A stretch of 40,439 nucleotides of DNA from Clostridia bacterium (GCA_017427165.1 JAFRTK010000123.1:1-40439); one strand, 5' to 3'. Positions 7,769 through 15,865 are shown, numbered from the stretch's first letter. Numbers and translations are program-made. Notes: a model not told the origin generated them from the sequence alone.

Positions 7769-7783
7769 ATGCCGTATCGCTCT

Positions 7784-8131
7784 TTACTGCTTCGCGATCT
7801 CAACCAGCTTGGCGAAACCGGCGGCGTCGTTGACGGCCAGGTCAGCCAGCATCTTGCGGTTGACTTCGATGTTCTGCTTCTTCAGTCCGGCGATGAACGT
7901 GGAATAGCTCATTCCGTTCAGCCGGGCAGCAGCGTTGATACGGGTGATCCACAGACGGCGGAACTCACGCTTGCGGAGTTTGCGTCCGATGAATGCGTAA
8001 CGCAGGCTGCGGGCAACCTGTTCTTTCGCGGCGCGGTACTGCTTGGATTTCGCTCCCCAGTAACCCTTCGCCAGCTTCATGACCTTACGGCGGCTCTTAT
8101 GGGCGCTGACGGCCCTCTTAATGCGTGCCAT
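7784..8131 (-). CDS. rplT: 50S ribosomal protein L20
   Basis: A full-length 115-residue L20. Characteristic segments are [23 protein letters not shown] at the basic N-terminus and the [19 protein letters not shown] core. L20 binds 23S rRNA and is needed for early large-subunit assembly. In Bacillus it also represses its own operon through an L20-binding leader. It is the last gene of infC-rpmI-rplT, 29 bases after rpmI. Confidence 0.98.
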   Translation of the reverse strand: MARIKRAVSAHKSRRKVMKLAKGYWGAKSKQYRAAKEQVARSLRYAFIGRKLRKREFRRLWITRINAAARLNGMSYSTFIAGLKKQNIEVNRKMLADLAVNDAAGFAKLVEIAKQ

Positions 8132-8160
8132 GCTTTTTCTCCTCCTTGCCGGTTTTGGGC

Positions 8161-8361
8161 TTACTTATAAGGCAGCAGCTTATGAATCGTGCGGGCTTCT
8201 GCGGCATTGTCCACAATGCCGGTATTCCGCAGGTGACGGGTGCGTTTGGTGGTCTTCAGGTGAACCTGATGATTGGCGTTCATCTGCTTATGCTTGACAA
8301 TACCGGACTTGGTAAATGAGAAGCGCTTGGCAGCTCCGCGGTGGGATTTCTGTTTAGGCAT
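8161..8361 (-). CDS. rpmI: 50S ribosomal protein L35
   Basis: A 66-residue L35 with the typical [15 protein letters not shown] start and an HLRNT-type C-terminal half. It sits between infC and rplT in the conserved order, with a GGAGG ribosome-binding site. Confidence 0.98.
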   Translation of the reverse strand: MPKQKSHRGAAKRFSFTKSGIVKHKQMNANHQVHLKTTKRTRHLRNTGIVDNAAEARTIHKLLPYK

Positions 8362-8385
8362 GTTGATGTCCTCCTTCCAGTGCGG

Positions 8386-8967
8386 TTATTCCTGCGTCTC
8401 TTTCGAGGCTGCATTCTCCCTCTTCGCCTTTCTTTCGGCGAAGGATGCCTTCACGGCTTTGGGAGCCAGGATCATGATCATGTTGCGGCCATCCAGCAGC
8501 GGGCGGCGTTCCACCATACTGACGTCCTTGCAGCGCTCCGCGAAGTCCAGCATAACCTTCATGCCGATTTCGCTGTGCGTGATCTGGCGGCCGCGGAAGC
8601 GGATGGAAACCTTAACCTTGTCGCCGTTCTCGAGGAAGCGGAATGCCATCTTTGCCTTGGTGTTCACATCGTTTTCTTCGATGGTGGCAGACAGCTGTAC
8701 TTCCTTGATGTCGACAACGCGCTGATTCTTGCGGTTCTCCCGTTCCCGCTTGGATTGCTCATAGCGGTACTTGTCATAATCCAGCAGCTTGCATACCGGC
8801 GGTACCGCGGACGGCTGGATCTTGGCCAGGTCATAGCCTCTCTCCTCCGCCAGCTGTAGCGCCTGCTGCGTGGGCATGACTCCGAGCTGTTCACCGTTCT
8901 CGTCGATCAGGCGAACCTCTCTGTCGCGGATTTCCTCATTGATCATCAGTTCGGTTGCGATGTCCAT
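8386..8967 (-). CDS. infC: Translation initiation factor IF-3
   Basis: A 193-residue IF-3, which prevents premature subunit joining and checks start-codon pairing on the 30S subunit. The N-terminal domain (INEEIRDREVRLIDENG), the lysine-rich linker and the C-terminal domain (KVSIRFRGRQITHSEIG) are intact. ATG 8967 is chosen because AGGAGGTG ends four bases upstream and the following MDIATELMINEEIR matches family N-termini. The longer open frame up to 9120 lies in the leader. First gene of the operon; behind it is a near-consensus promoter and an attenuator-like leader. Confidence 0.97.
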   Translation of the reverse strand: MDIATELMINEEIRDREVRLIDENGEQLGVMPTQQALQLAEERGYDLAKIQPSAVPPVCKLLDYDKYRYEQSKRERENRKNQRVVDIKEVQLSATIEENDVNTKAKMAFRFLENGDKVKVSIRFRGRQITHSEIGMKVMLDFAERCKDVSMVERRPLLDGRNMIMILAPKAVKASFAERKAKRENAASKETQE

Positions 8968-9104
8968 GCACCTCCTGTAATAGTAAAAGCGGCGGGTAAC
9001 AACCCGTCGCTCTGCCAGCAAATCAGTCCCCGTTCGGGGAATTCCTGTTACCCGGCGGCCTGTGCCGCGCAAGGTGAGAGACGGGTAAGCCTCTGCTTCA
9101 AACA
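8968..9104 (-). promoter_or_regulatory. infC leader with mutually exclusive hairpins (L20-leader type)
   Basis: About 137 bases of untranslated leader precede infC. Minus-strand elements in order: A = TTACCCG (9088-9082); B = CGGGTAAC (9054-9047); a local hairpin TCCCC/GGGGA; C = CGGGT (9006-9002); D = GTTACCCG (9000-8993). A pairs with B and lets C-D form the hairpin AGCG-CGGGT/ACCCG-CGCT followed by TTTT, which is terminator-like. B instead pairs with D over eight bases and would disrupt it. This is attenuator logic as in Bacillus L20 leaders (Rfam L20_leader). The pairing is seen in the sequence; the ligand (L20) is inferred from the operon. Confidence 0.7.
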
Positions 9105-9110
9105 AATGGG

Positions 9111-9139
9111 ATTCTACCATAATCCCCTTTCCATGTCAA
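9111..9139 (-). promoter_or_regulatory. Promoter of infC-rpmI-rplT
   Basis: Minus strand consensus TTGACA (9134-9139), a 17-base spacer, then TAGAAT (9111-9116) with a TGG extension immediately upstream. This is a near-ideal housekeeping promoter; transcription should begin near 9104. Confidence 0.88.
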
Positions 9140-9263
9140 CGGTTTTATTCAATCCGTCGTAAGGAAAAATACAAATATGTATTTTTCAGGTTTCACCCTG
9201 TTAATCCGGCCATTGTCGGAATATACTGTTTACAACATCGCAATAACTTCGGGAGGAAAGATC

Positions 9264-10499
9264 ATGGACTTCAAAGCATTGGCACTGGTTGTTCTTACTG
9301 TGATTTATCTTTATCAGATGGCATTGGCTGTCATCCATATGCGGTCAGCCCGGAATCCGGTTCCGGTGAATGTCGCGGATGTGTACGATCCGGAAACCTA
9401 CCGGAAATGGCGGGCCTATCACGCGGAAAAGTCCCGTCTGGGCATCATTTCATCCACCGCGTCCTATATTGTGGAAATGATCCTGCTGGCATTCAACGTA
9501 TATGCCGCATTTGCCGGTCTTTTCCCGCAGGCGGATCCGGTCCTGCAGCTGTTCGCTGTCATGCTGCTTTCCTCCCTTGCTTCCCTGGTGATGATTCCCT
9601 TTTCCTGGCACAGCACCATGGTCATTGAGGAAAAATACGGCTTTAACAAGGCAACGCCCAAAACCTTCTGGGCAGACCAGGTCAAGGATTTTGTCATCAA
9701 CCTGCTGATCAACACCGGCATTGCCGCCCTCCTGATGGGCGTCCATCACTGGCTCGGGGACTGGCTGATCCTGGCCTTTGCCGTGCTGATGACCCTGCTG
9801 ATGCTCGGCATCGCCTTCCTGTATCCGGTTTTCAGCCGGATCTTCAACAAATTCACGCCCCTGGAGGATGGTGAGCTGCGGGATAAGCTGGTTGCCCTGC
9901 TGGAAAAGCATGGCTTCACCGTCCGGGATATCAAAGTCATGGACGCCTCCCGCCGGACCACCAAAACCAACGCCTACTTTGCCGGCTTCGGCAAAATGAA
10001 AACCATTGTGCTCTATGATACGCTCGTGGAATCCATGACACCGGATGAGATCTGCGCGGTCTTCGCGCATGAACTCGGCCACGGGCTTCACAAAGACACC
10101 CTGAAACGGCAGGTCCTCAGCTTCGTCCAGATGCTGGTCCTGGCCGTCCTGGCCTGGCTGACCCTGCGGACTCCGGAAATCTTCCGGGCCTTTGGCTTTG
10201 CAGAAATCAATTACGGCTTTGCGCTGATCCTGATTATGAGTGTGGAGTTTGCACTGGTTGCCCCGCTCTTCGGCCTGCTGTTGAATTATGTCTCCCGGAA
10301 GGCGGAATACCGGGCGGATGCCCAGGCCGTAACGGAAGGGTACGGGGAACACCTCATCAGCGGGCTGAAAAAGCTGGCCCGCCGGAATTTCGCGGACCTG
10401 GCTCCCTCGCCCCTGCTGGTAAAACTGGAGTATTCCCACCCGACCCTGAGCCAGCGGATTGACGCGATTGAACGGCAGCTTTCTTCCGTCAGCCGGTAA
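9264..10499 (+). CDS. M48 family CAAX-protease-like integral membrane metalloprotease
   Basis: A 411-residue multi-pass protein resembling Ste24-type CAAX proteases. The zinc motif HELGH is in VFAHELGHGLH, and a distal YRADAQAV segment supplies the third ligand region. An N-terminal peptidase_M48_N-like block of about five helices precedes the catalytic domain, with further helices after HELGH. In bacteria these enzymes are thought to degrade or process membrane proteins. The start is ATG 9264 after GGGAGG; an upstream in-frame extension lacks a ribosome-binding site. It is divergent from infC. A TATACT at 9222-9227 may be its -10, but no clear -35 was seen. Confidence 0.92.
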   Translation: MDFKALALVVLTVIYLYQMALAVIHMRSARNPVPVNVADVYDPETYRKWRAYHAEKSRLGIISSTASYIVEMILLAFNVYAAFAGLFPQADPVLQLFAVMLLSSLASLVMIPFSWHSTMVIEEKYGFNKATPKTFWADQVKDFVINLLINTGIAALLMGVHHWLGDWLILAFAVLMTLLMLGIAFLYPVFSRIFNKFTPLEDGELRDKLVALLEKHGFTVRDIKVMDASRRTTKTNAYFAGFGKMKTIVLYDTLVESMTPDEICAVFAHELGHGLHKDTLKRQVLSFVQMLVLAVLAWLTLRTPEIFRAFGFAEINYGFALILIMSVEFALVAPLFGLLLNYVSRKAEYRADAQAVTEGYGEHLISGLKKLARRNFADLAPSPLLVKLEYSHPTLSQRIDAIERQLSSVSR

Positions 10500-10521
10500 A
10501 AAAATTATTTCATTTCTTTCC

Positions 10522-10550
10522 CAACCTTTTTCTTTGCGCTGTGTCTGTAT
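10522..10550 (+). promoter_or_regulatory. Candidate ECF-type promoter of the extended sigma gene
   Basis: CCAACCTTTTTC followed, 17 bases after the AAC core, by GTCTGTA. AAC(C)TTT and GTC are the usual ECF -35 and -10 cores. It is about 60 bases upstream of the sigma factor ATG, which would make the gene self-activating. Tentative. Confidence 0.4.
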
Positions 10551-10609
10551 AGGTGAAAGCTTTCAGAAAGGCAGCTGCCGAAAAGGCCGCTGCCGGAAAG
10601 GAGGACTCC

Positions 10610-12214
10610 ATGAGGAAGGCTGATGTGGATACCATCCTGGAACCGTACCTGAAACCTGTGCTCGGCTTTGCGCTCAAACGCTGCCGCACCGCGGAGGATG
10701 CGGAAGACCTTTCCCAGGAGATTCTCCTCCGGGCATACCGGACGCTGCTGCTGCGGGACGATGTGGAGGATATCCAGCGGTTTATCTGGACCGTGGCACA
10801 TAACGCGCTCTGCAATTACTACCGGAATGGTTCCCGGAACCGGATCGGCATTCCCCTGGACAGTGTCGGGGATCTGCCGGCCGTTTCCACGGAAGACGCG
10901 GACGAAGACCGGGAAACGGTCAGCCGCCTGAAAGGCGAGATCGCGTACCTGTCCGAAACCCAGCGGAAAATCGTGATCGCGTACTATATCAACCGGAAAA
11001 AGCAGGAGCAGATCGCACAGGAGCTCGGTATACCTGTCGGCACTGTAAAATGGCATCTGTTCGAAGCGAAGAAAGAGCTGAAGAAAGGAATGGAGAAAAT
11101 GAGAGAACCCGGAGATCTGAAATACAATCCGGTGGAATTTGCCGGATACGGAATTAACGGAAGCTTTGGTGAAAAGGATATCTTTGATATGTTCCGCAGC
11201 CCGCTGGTCCAGAATATCTGCTTCTGTGTGCGGGATTCCTGGAAAACGGTCAATGAGATCGCTGATGAAATGGGAGTTTCCCCGGTCTATGTGTCCGGCG
11301 AGGCTGCCTACCTGGCGGAATATGGTTTCCTGAAGGAACGGAACGGGAAATACCTGGCTGATATGCTGATCAATGTGCCGGATATGAAACTCCAGCGGAT
11401 GGAAACCGATATGTACAACGCTGCCGCGGATCTTTTCGCGGGTGCACTGTATGATGCACTGGTATCCGGCGGACTGATGGACTCTCCCGCCCTCACCTGC
11501 GCCTGGAAAAACGACCGGAACTTCCTGCTTTGGGCGCTGATTCCCTGGATCGCTGCCTGTTCGGGAGATACCATGATGGAAAACCGCGTTTCCTTTGAGG
11601 AAGCGGCAACCGTCCGGAAAGACGGAGGAATCAATATTTTCCATGCATATATCAAGGGAGAAATGCCCGAAGACTATGTCACCATGAATCAGTGGTTCGG
11701 TCCCTGCTGGAACGGGAATGGAAAGCATATGCTCTGGCAGGTCGGCAGTGAATGGTCTGAAAACCTGCAGGACCGGGCGATGAGCATCCAGGATGACTCT
11801 TCAAAAATCCTGGCCCTGTATGCCCGGGAACAGAAGGAAAAGCTCTCCGTGGACGAATACGCCTGGCTGGCGGAACGTGGACTGGTCCGCATCACGGATG
11901 AAGGCCGTGCCGATTGGCAGATTGTGGTCCTGGAAAACGCACAGTTCCGGGACGACCTGCTGGCTGCCGGCCGCCGCATCCGGGAAGAATTGGCCGGTAA
12001 ATTCCGTCAGCTGCGGGATCCGTATATCAAAGCCATGGTGGACAGCTTCCCTCCGCATATGCAGAAAGCCGCTGAATTTGAGGCGCAGTATATCATGCAT
12101 TCGGACGGTCGGTTTATTCACAGCTGTCTCCGGAACCTCCTCGACAGTGGCAGGCTGAAACTGCCGGAGGCGGTGCAGAAGAAAGCAATGTCCACACTGC
12201 TGATGCCGGTCTGA
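10610..12214 (+). CDS. ECF-like sigma factor with long C-terminal regulatory extension
   Basis: A 534-residue protein. Residues about 8-72 form sigma region 2 (AEDAEDLSQEILLRAYR; FIWTVAHNALCNYYR). Residues about 103-158 form region 4 with the helix-turn-helix EQIAQELGIPVGTVKWHLFEAKKEL. The remaining 370 residues are not part of a normal ECF factor. They begin with a winged-helix-like segment (TVNEIADEMGVSPVYVSG, about 207-230) and continue as an alpha/beta region of unknown fold. No anti-sigma gene is adjacent, so the extension may be the built-in sensor. ATG 10610 follows AAAGGAGG; an upstream in-frame GTG near 10553 is less likely. An intrinsic terminator follows. Confidence 0.88.
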   Translation: MRKADVDTILEPYLKPVLGFALKRCRTAEDAEDLSQEILLRAYRTLLLRDDVEDIQRFIWTVAHNALCNYYRNGSRNRIGIPLDSVGDLPAVSTEDADEDRETVSRLKGEIAYLSETQRKIVIAYYINRKKQEQIAQELGIPVGTVKWHLFEAKKELKKGMEKMREPGDLKYNPVEFAGYGINGSFGEKDIFDMFRSPLVQNICFCVRDSWKTVNEIADEMGVSPVYVSGEAAYLAEYGFLKERNGKYLADMLINVPDMKLQRMETDMYNAAADLFAGALYDALVSGGLMDSPALTCAWKNDRNFLLWALIPWIAACSGDTMMENRVSFEEAATVRKDGGINIFHAYIKGEMPEDYVTMNQWFGPCWNGNGKHMLWQVGSEWSENLQDRAMSIQDDSSKILALYAREQKEKLSVDEYAWLAERGLVRITDEGRADWQIVVLENAQFRDDLLAAGRRIREELAGKFRQLRDPYIKAMVDSFPPHMQKAAEFEAQYIMHSDGRFIHSCLRNLLDSGRLKLPEAVQKKAMSTLLMPV

Positions 12215-12231
12215 TCCAATGGTTTTTTTCC

Positions 12232-12265
12232 GGGAGACGGGAATCCCCGTCTCCTGTTTCTTTTT
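12232..12265 (+). terminator. Terminator after the extended sigma gene
   Basis: A 9-bp stem (GGAGACGGG with CCCGTCTCC) and AATC loop, followed by TGTTTCTTTTT. Confidence 0.85.
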
Positions 12266-12354
12266 ACCCGGAAACGCCCTGTCCGGCAGGAATTCCGTGA
12301 TGGGCGGCGAATTTATAATGATTAATGAGAATATCCGATATGGGAGGAATAACC

Positions 12355-12552
12355 ATGTTTGAGGGACTCTTTTCCAACATGAACACGATCCTGGATGTGA
12401 TTGTCAACATCCTGCAGGTTCTGGCTTTCGGTCTCCTTTTTCTCCTGATCTTTGATTCCATCTTCGATTCCATCCACAGGCACCGCATCAGCAAGCGGGA
12501 ATCCGCAGCGGCAAAATCCGCTGCACAGGCTGTCAGCCAGGCTGCCGAATAA
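12355..12552 (+). CDS. Small single-pass membrane protein, 65 aa
   Basis: ATG 12355 is preceded by GGGAGG with good spacing. One hydrophobic helix (about residues 13-35, VIVNILQVLAFGLLFLLIF) is followed by a basic/Ala-rich tail (HRHRISKRESAAAKSAAQ), so the C-terminus is probably cytoplasmic. A TATAAT at 12314-12319 may be its -10 element, without a good -35. No family recognised. A short CCGGGC/GCCCGG hairpin follows at 12560-12574 but has no T-run. Confidence 0.65.
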   Translation: MFEGLFSNMNTILDVIVNILQVLAFGLLFLLIFDSIFDSIHRHRISKRESAAAKSAAQAVSQAAE

Positions 12553-12592
12553 AAAGCAGCCGGGCCCTGCCCGGTATGGAGCAGCGGCCTGT

Positions 12593-12622
12593 TTGACGGT
12601 TTCTATGGAAGTATGATATATT
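12593..12622 (+). promoter_or_regulatory. Promoter upstream of the tautomerase gene
   Basis: TTGACG (12593-12598), 18-base spacer, TATATT (12617-12622) with TGA immediately upstream. Transcription would start near 12629, giving a leader of about 105 bases that carries a long-range pairing described separately. Confidence 0.5.
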
Positions 12623-12633
12623 TTGTTGTGATC

Positions 12634-12695
12634 AAAAACTGATCCCCCGGACAGCCGCCGCATCTCAGGCAGCCTTCCGTGAGGTTCAGTTTTTT
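12634..12695 (+). promoter_or_regulatory. Structured leader with terminator-like closing stem
   Basis: AAAAACTGA (12634-12642) is exactly complementary to TCAGTTTTT (12686-12694), and the 3' arm runs into a T-run. The 43 bases between are GC-rich and can form smaller hairpins. An alternative local hairpin GATCA/TGATC overlaps the 5' arm. The element lies between a promoter and the tautomerase start codon, so it could act as an attenuator. I do not match it to a known riboswitch class. Confidence 0.4.
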
Positions 12696-12734
12696 CCATA
12701 CCTGTTGATATAAAACCTGGTACCGGAGGAAAAA

Positions 12735-12971
12735 ATGCCACATATTGATATTCAGTGTTTTCCCGGCAGGACAGAAGAGCAGAAAGCCCTGTGCGCTGAA
12801 AAAGTTGCAGCAGTGGTTTCCGAAACGCTGGGCTGCAAAATTTCCAGCATTTCCGTGGCGATCAGGGACATTCCGGAGGATCAGTGGAAATCCCGGGTTT
12901 GGGACACATGTATTGCCCCGGATAAGGAGTTGCTGTATCTGAAGCCGGGATACACCTGTGAGAATGAATAA
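12735..12971 (+). CDS. Tautomerase family protein (4-oxalocrotonate tautomerase-like)
   Basis: A 78-residue protein beginning Met-Pro, the hallmark of this superfamily: after Met removal, Pro1 is the catalytic base. The beta-alpha-beta pattern is visible (PHIDIQCFPGRTEEQKALCAE, then ISSISVAIRDIPEDQW). It is somewhat longer than the ~62-residue 4-OT subunits. The start is set by CCGGAGG. It is 22 bases upstream of a 5'-nucleotidase gene. Substrate unknown. Confidence 0.85.
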   Translation: MPHIDIQCFPGRTEEQKALCAEKVAAVVSETLGCKISSISVAIRDIPEDQWKSRVWDTCIAPDKELLYLKPGYTCENE

Positions 12972-12993
12972 AATGGTTTTCGGAGAATAAATC

Positions 12994-13536
12994 ATGATCA
13001 TTCTGGTAGATATGGACGATACCATTGAGCAGTTGCTTTCCGCGTTGGTAAAACGGGCCAATGAACGTTTCCACCGCAGCGCCGCTGTGGATGATATTTC
13101 CGACTGGAGCATTGTGTGTGCCTATCCGGGAATTGAAAAACGGCAGATTCTCAACCTGATGTATGAGCCCGGATTCTGGGATACGGTGGAGCCCGTCCCC
13201 GGTGCTGCCGACGCGCTCAGATACCTGATGGACAAAGGACATCAGGTATATATCGTCACCGCTACGGAGTTTGATCATATCCCGGAGAAGATGGAGCGGG
13301 TTCTGTTCCGTTACTTCCCTTTCCTGTCCCCGGACCAGGTCATCATCACCGGCCGCAAGCAGATGATCCGCGGCGATGTCCTCATCGATGACGGAATCCA
13401 TAACCTGGAAGGCGGCGAATACCGGAAAATCCTGTTCACCGCTCCATACAACAAAGATTATGACGCCGAAGCCAACGGCATGATCCGGGTTCATGGCTGG
13501 AAGGAAATTATCGAAGCCATTGACCGAATGGTCTGA
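12994..13536 (+). CDS. 5'(3')-deoxyribonucleotidase-like HAD hydrolase (NT5C type)
   Basis: A 180-residue HAD-superfamily phosphatase. Motif I is DMDDT near the N-terminus (nucleophile Asp7 and acid Asp9), motif II is VTAT at about residue 88, and the C-terminal DVLIDDGIHNLEGG supplies motif IV acids. This arrangement is typical of NT5C-type nucleotidases that dephosphorylate deoxynucleoside monophosphates. The ribosome-binding site is a modest GGAGAA. It is probably co-transcribed with the tautomerase and the following secreted SseB-like gene. Confidence 0.85.
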   Translation: MIILVDMDDTIEQLLSALVKRANERFHRSAAVDDISDWSIVCAYPGIEKRQILNLMYEPGFWDTVEPVPGAADALRYLMDKGHQVYIVTATEFDHIPEKMERVLFRYFPFLSPDQVIITGRKQMIRGDVLIDDGIHNLEGGEYRKILFTAPYNKDYDAEANGMIRVHGWKEIIEAIDRMV

Positions 13537-13554
13537 CTAAAAAGGAGGGTTAAC

Positions 13555-14148
13555 ATGACCAAAAGAATTGCGGGTTGGATTCTGGTCCTTATGCTGGTAT
13601 TTCAGGCCGGTCTTGCCTCCAGGTCAGAAGCGGAAGGTGTTGATCTGAATCCTGCAGAAGGAGAAGAACTGATGATCGGTCTGAACAGGGATGAAGAAAC
13701 GGCCCGTTCCCTTCTGGACCAGTTTGATAAAAACCTGATTGATGCCAATACTTTTCTGGCAGCCTTTCGGGATCTCAATGTGATATTCTCCACGCCCTAT
13801 GGAGAAACAAAGGATGGACAGGCCCGTGGGTATTATTTCCCGGCCGGCGACGGAACCGCGTTTTTCCCGGTTTTTACATCAGCGGAAAGAGCCCGGGCTT
13901 ATTATGACGCAGGAGACCGCAACGGATACCTGCTGATGATCGATTCCTTTCTTGGAAGCCTGAAAACGGTGCAGTCAGCGAACCAGATTCCTTCCCCCTG
14001 CCTGATGGGAATCATTATTGATCCCGGCGATTACGGAATCACCCTGCACGCTTCCATGCTGGACAAGGCAATCGAATTACTGGACAAAAATGTGGATCCC
14101 CTGGAAAATGATGAACCGCAGGCTGAAAACGCACCGGTTGAAGAATGA
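13555..14148 (+). CDS. Secreted SseB-like domain protein
   Basis: A 197-residue protein with a signal peptide (about residues 5-27, ending near SRSEAEG). The mature part looks like an SseB N-terminal domain: YYFPAGDGTAFFPVFTSAERARAYY in the middle and GIIIDPGDYGITL later. SseB-domain proteins are usually cytoplasmic, so export is unusual. The C-terminus is acidic. The start follows AAAAGGAGGG 18 bases after the nucleotidase gene. Just after its stop codon, TTTCCTTCCG pairs with CGGAAGGAAA (14149-14180) around a T-rich loop, without a following T-run. Confidence 0.75.
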   Translation: MTKRIAGWILVLMLVFQAGLASRSEAEGVDLNPAEGEELMIGLNRDEETARSLLDQFDKNLIDANTFLAAFRDLNVIFSTPYGETKDGQARGYYFPAGDGTAFFPVFTSAERARAYYDAGDRNGYLLMIDSFLGSLKTVQSANQIPSPCLMGIIIDPGDYGITLHASMLDKAIELLDKNVDPLENDEPQAENAPVEE

Positions 14149-14334
14149 TTTCCTTCCGTGTTTTTTACTCCGGAAGGAAAAATACGCAGCCTTATACTGC
14201 AGCTGACATCCTGTTATCCGGATATTGTCTGTGTTATGCTCTCACTGTAGGAAGAGCGTGCCTCCGGATATTATCACCCGGAGCCGTCGGAATCACAGAA
14301 TCCGGTTTATGGATGGAAAAGGATGGAAATTGTT

Positions 14335-14679
14335 ATGGCACGATACTGGGGCGAAAAATCCTTCAGTAACTGGCTGGAAGGCGGAAAGAAGTATAAGCTG
14401 CTCCATCATGGTTACCCCCATTATAATATGGATCATGTGGTGAATAATCCACGTTCTCCGTGGCTGGTTGTAACCCTCCTTTGTATGGCACTTCCCTGGG
14501 CATTCAATTCCCTGTTCGGATGTTTCCGGTTTATTACCGGCAGCTTTGTGATCGACAGCCTGATACTGAGCCTGATCATCGGCACAGTCGCGTTGTGGCT
14601 CATTCTCCGGCATCATTCATCTCAGAAAGACGCGGATGAAATAGCGGCCAGGTATTCCGCCTCCGGGAAGAACAGCTGA
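14335..14679 (+). CDS. Small membrane protein, about 114 aa
   Basis: Two transmembrane segments (about residues 46-66 and 78-97) follow a basic, His/Tyr-rich N-terminal region (SNWLEGGKKYKLLHHGYPHYN), and a charged cytoplasmic-looking tail ends the protein. ATG 14335 has an AAGGA element about eight bases upstream; ATG 14323, in frame, is also possible. No family recognised. Confidence 0.6.
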   Translation: MARYWGEKSFSNWLEGGKKYKLLHHGYPHYNMDHVVNNPRSPWLVVTLLCMALPWAFNSLFGCFRFITGSFVIDSLILSLIIGTVALWLILRHHSSQKDADEIAARYSASGKNS

Positions 14680-14709
14680 CTTCACGGATTATTCCCTGTA
14701 TTTACAGAA

Positions 14710-14738
14710 ACATCCACCGGCAATTTGCCGGTGGATGT
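14710..14738. terminator. Bidirectional terminator between the small membrane protein and pfkA
   Basis: A 13-bp stem (ACATCCACCGGCA with TGCCGGTGGATGT) and ATT loop between convergent genes. T-rich runs are short on both sides (GTTTATG; TTTCTG), so efficiency is uncertain. Confidence 0.7.
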
Positions 14739-14755
14739 GTTTATGTCGGTCGCTT

Positions 14756-15811
14756 TTACAGCGAATTCACCAGGTCATACAGCGGCCTGTTGAATCTCTT
14801 TTTATGCCGCAGGGCTTCATCAATGGGCATGTACATAACGCTGCCCTTCTGCATGCCGATCACCTGGTTGCTGATGCCGTCCCGCAGGAGGCGGACCGCT
14901 AGGTTGCCGGCTTCAAAGGCAAAGGAGCTGTCGCGGGCGGTCGGTTCCGCGCCGCGCTGCACATAGCCGATTACCGTAGCGCGGGCTTCCACCATGCCGC
15001 ACATTCGCTTCATCACGGAGGCAAAGCGCACGGCGCTCATGGGTTCGCCCTCATAGCAGGGCTTTCCGTGGGTGGTCAGGTATCCGTACAGGTCAAACGG
15101 CGCCATGGCTTCATAGCAGCCTTCCGCCATGATGATCGTTGCCCGGGTATTGCCCTTTTCCAGCTGGCGCCGCAGCTGCCGCGCCACCTCTTCCACCTTC
15201 CACGGCACTTCCGGAACCACCACGATTTCACTGCCGGTGGACACAGCCGCAGTCAGCGCGATATCGCCGCAGTGACGGCCCATCACTTCCACCACAGCCG
15301 GCCGGTCATGGCTGCGGGAGGTGGCCCGGATCTTGCGGATCGCATCCACGCAGACGTTCACGGCGGTATCGTATCCCAGTGTCATTTCGGTATATCCCAG
15401 GTCATTGTCAATCGTGCCGGGAATGCCGATCGTCGGTACGCCGAGGTCGCACAGGGCTTTCGCGCCCCGGAAGCTTCCGTCGCCGCCGACAACCACAAGG
15501 CCGTCGATTTCCATCGCCCGCAGGGTCTGAACTGCAATCTCCTGGTACTTGGGGTCCCGGAACTCATCGCACCGGGCTGTCCGCAGGAAGGTGCCGGGTT
15601 CGTCCGCGATATCCAGGACCGTCTCCAGATGAAGCTCCTGCAGGTCTTCCCGGATATCCAGCCGTTTCCGCAGCAGGCCGTTGTAACCCCGCTTGATACC
15701 AATCAGGGGAATGCCGTACAGGGCGGCGCTGCGCGCCACAGACATAACCGCGGCATTCATTCCGGGGCTGTCGCCGCCGCTCGTCAGTATGCCGATTTTC
15801 CTCATGCTCAT
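14756..15811 (-). CDS. pfkA: ATP-dependent 6-phosphofructokinase
   Basis: PfkA phosphorylates fructose 6-phosphate in glycolysis. The 351-residue protein has LTSGGDSPGMNAAV at the N-terminus, GGDGSFRGA (the glycine after GGD predicts ATP rather than pyrophosphate as donor), the catalytic IPGTIDNDL, and VMGRHCGDIAL for substrate binding. It is about 30 residues longer than the E. coli enzyme. ATG 15811 is best placed after AAAAGGAG; ATGs at 15832 and 15805 are alternatives. It has its own promoter and no pyruvate kinase gene beside it. Confidence 0.95.
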   Translation of the reverse strand: MSMRKIGILTSGGDSPGMNAAVMSVARSAALYGIPLIGIKRGYNGLLRKRLDIREDLQELHLETVLDIADEPGTFLRTARCDEFRDPKYQEIAVQTLRAMEIDGLVVVGGDGSFRGAKALCDLGVPTIGIPGTIDNDLGYTEMTLGYDTAVNVCVDAIRKIRATSRSHDRPAVVEVMGRHCGDIALTAAVSTGSEIVVVPEVPWKVEEVARQLRRQLEKGNTRATIIMAEGCYEAMAPFDLYGYLTTHGKPCYEGEPMSAVRFASVMKRMCGMVEARATVIGYVQRGAEPTARDSSFAFEAGNLAVRLLRDGISNQVIGMQKGSVMYMPIDEALRHKKRFNRPLYDLVNSL

Positions 15812-15865
15812 ACGCTGTACGCTCCTTTTCATTCCGGTCGTACGGGGAGTATATTTCCACCCGTC

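Noticed and set aside
8968..9120. N-terminal extension of IF-3
   Set aside because: The in-frame extension covers the leader hairpins and part of the promoter region. The ribosome-binding site and family alignment support 8967.
14149..14180. Terminator after the SseB-like gene
   Set aside because: A 10-bp inverted repeat is present, but its T-run is in the loop and none follows the stem, so I did not call it a terminator.
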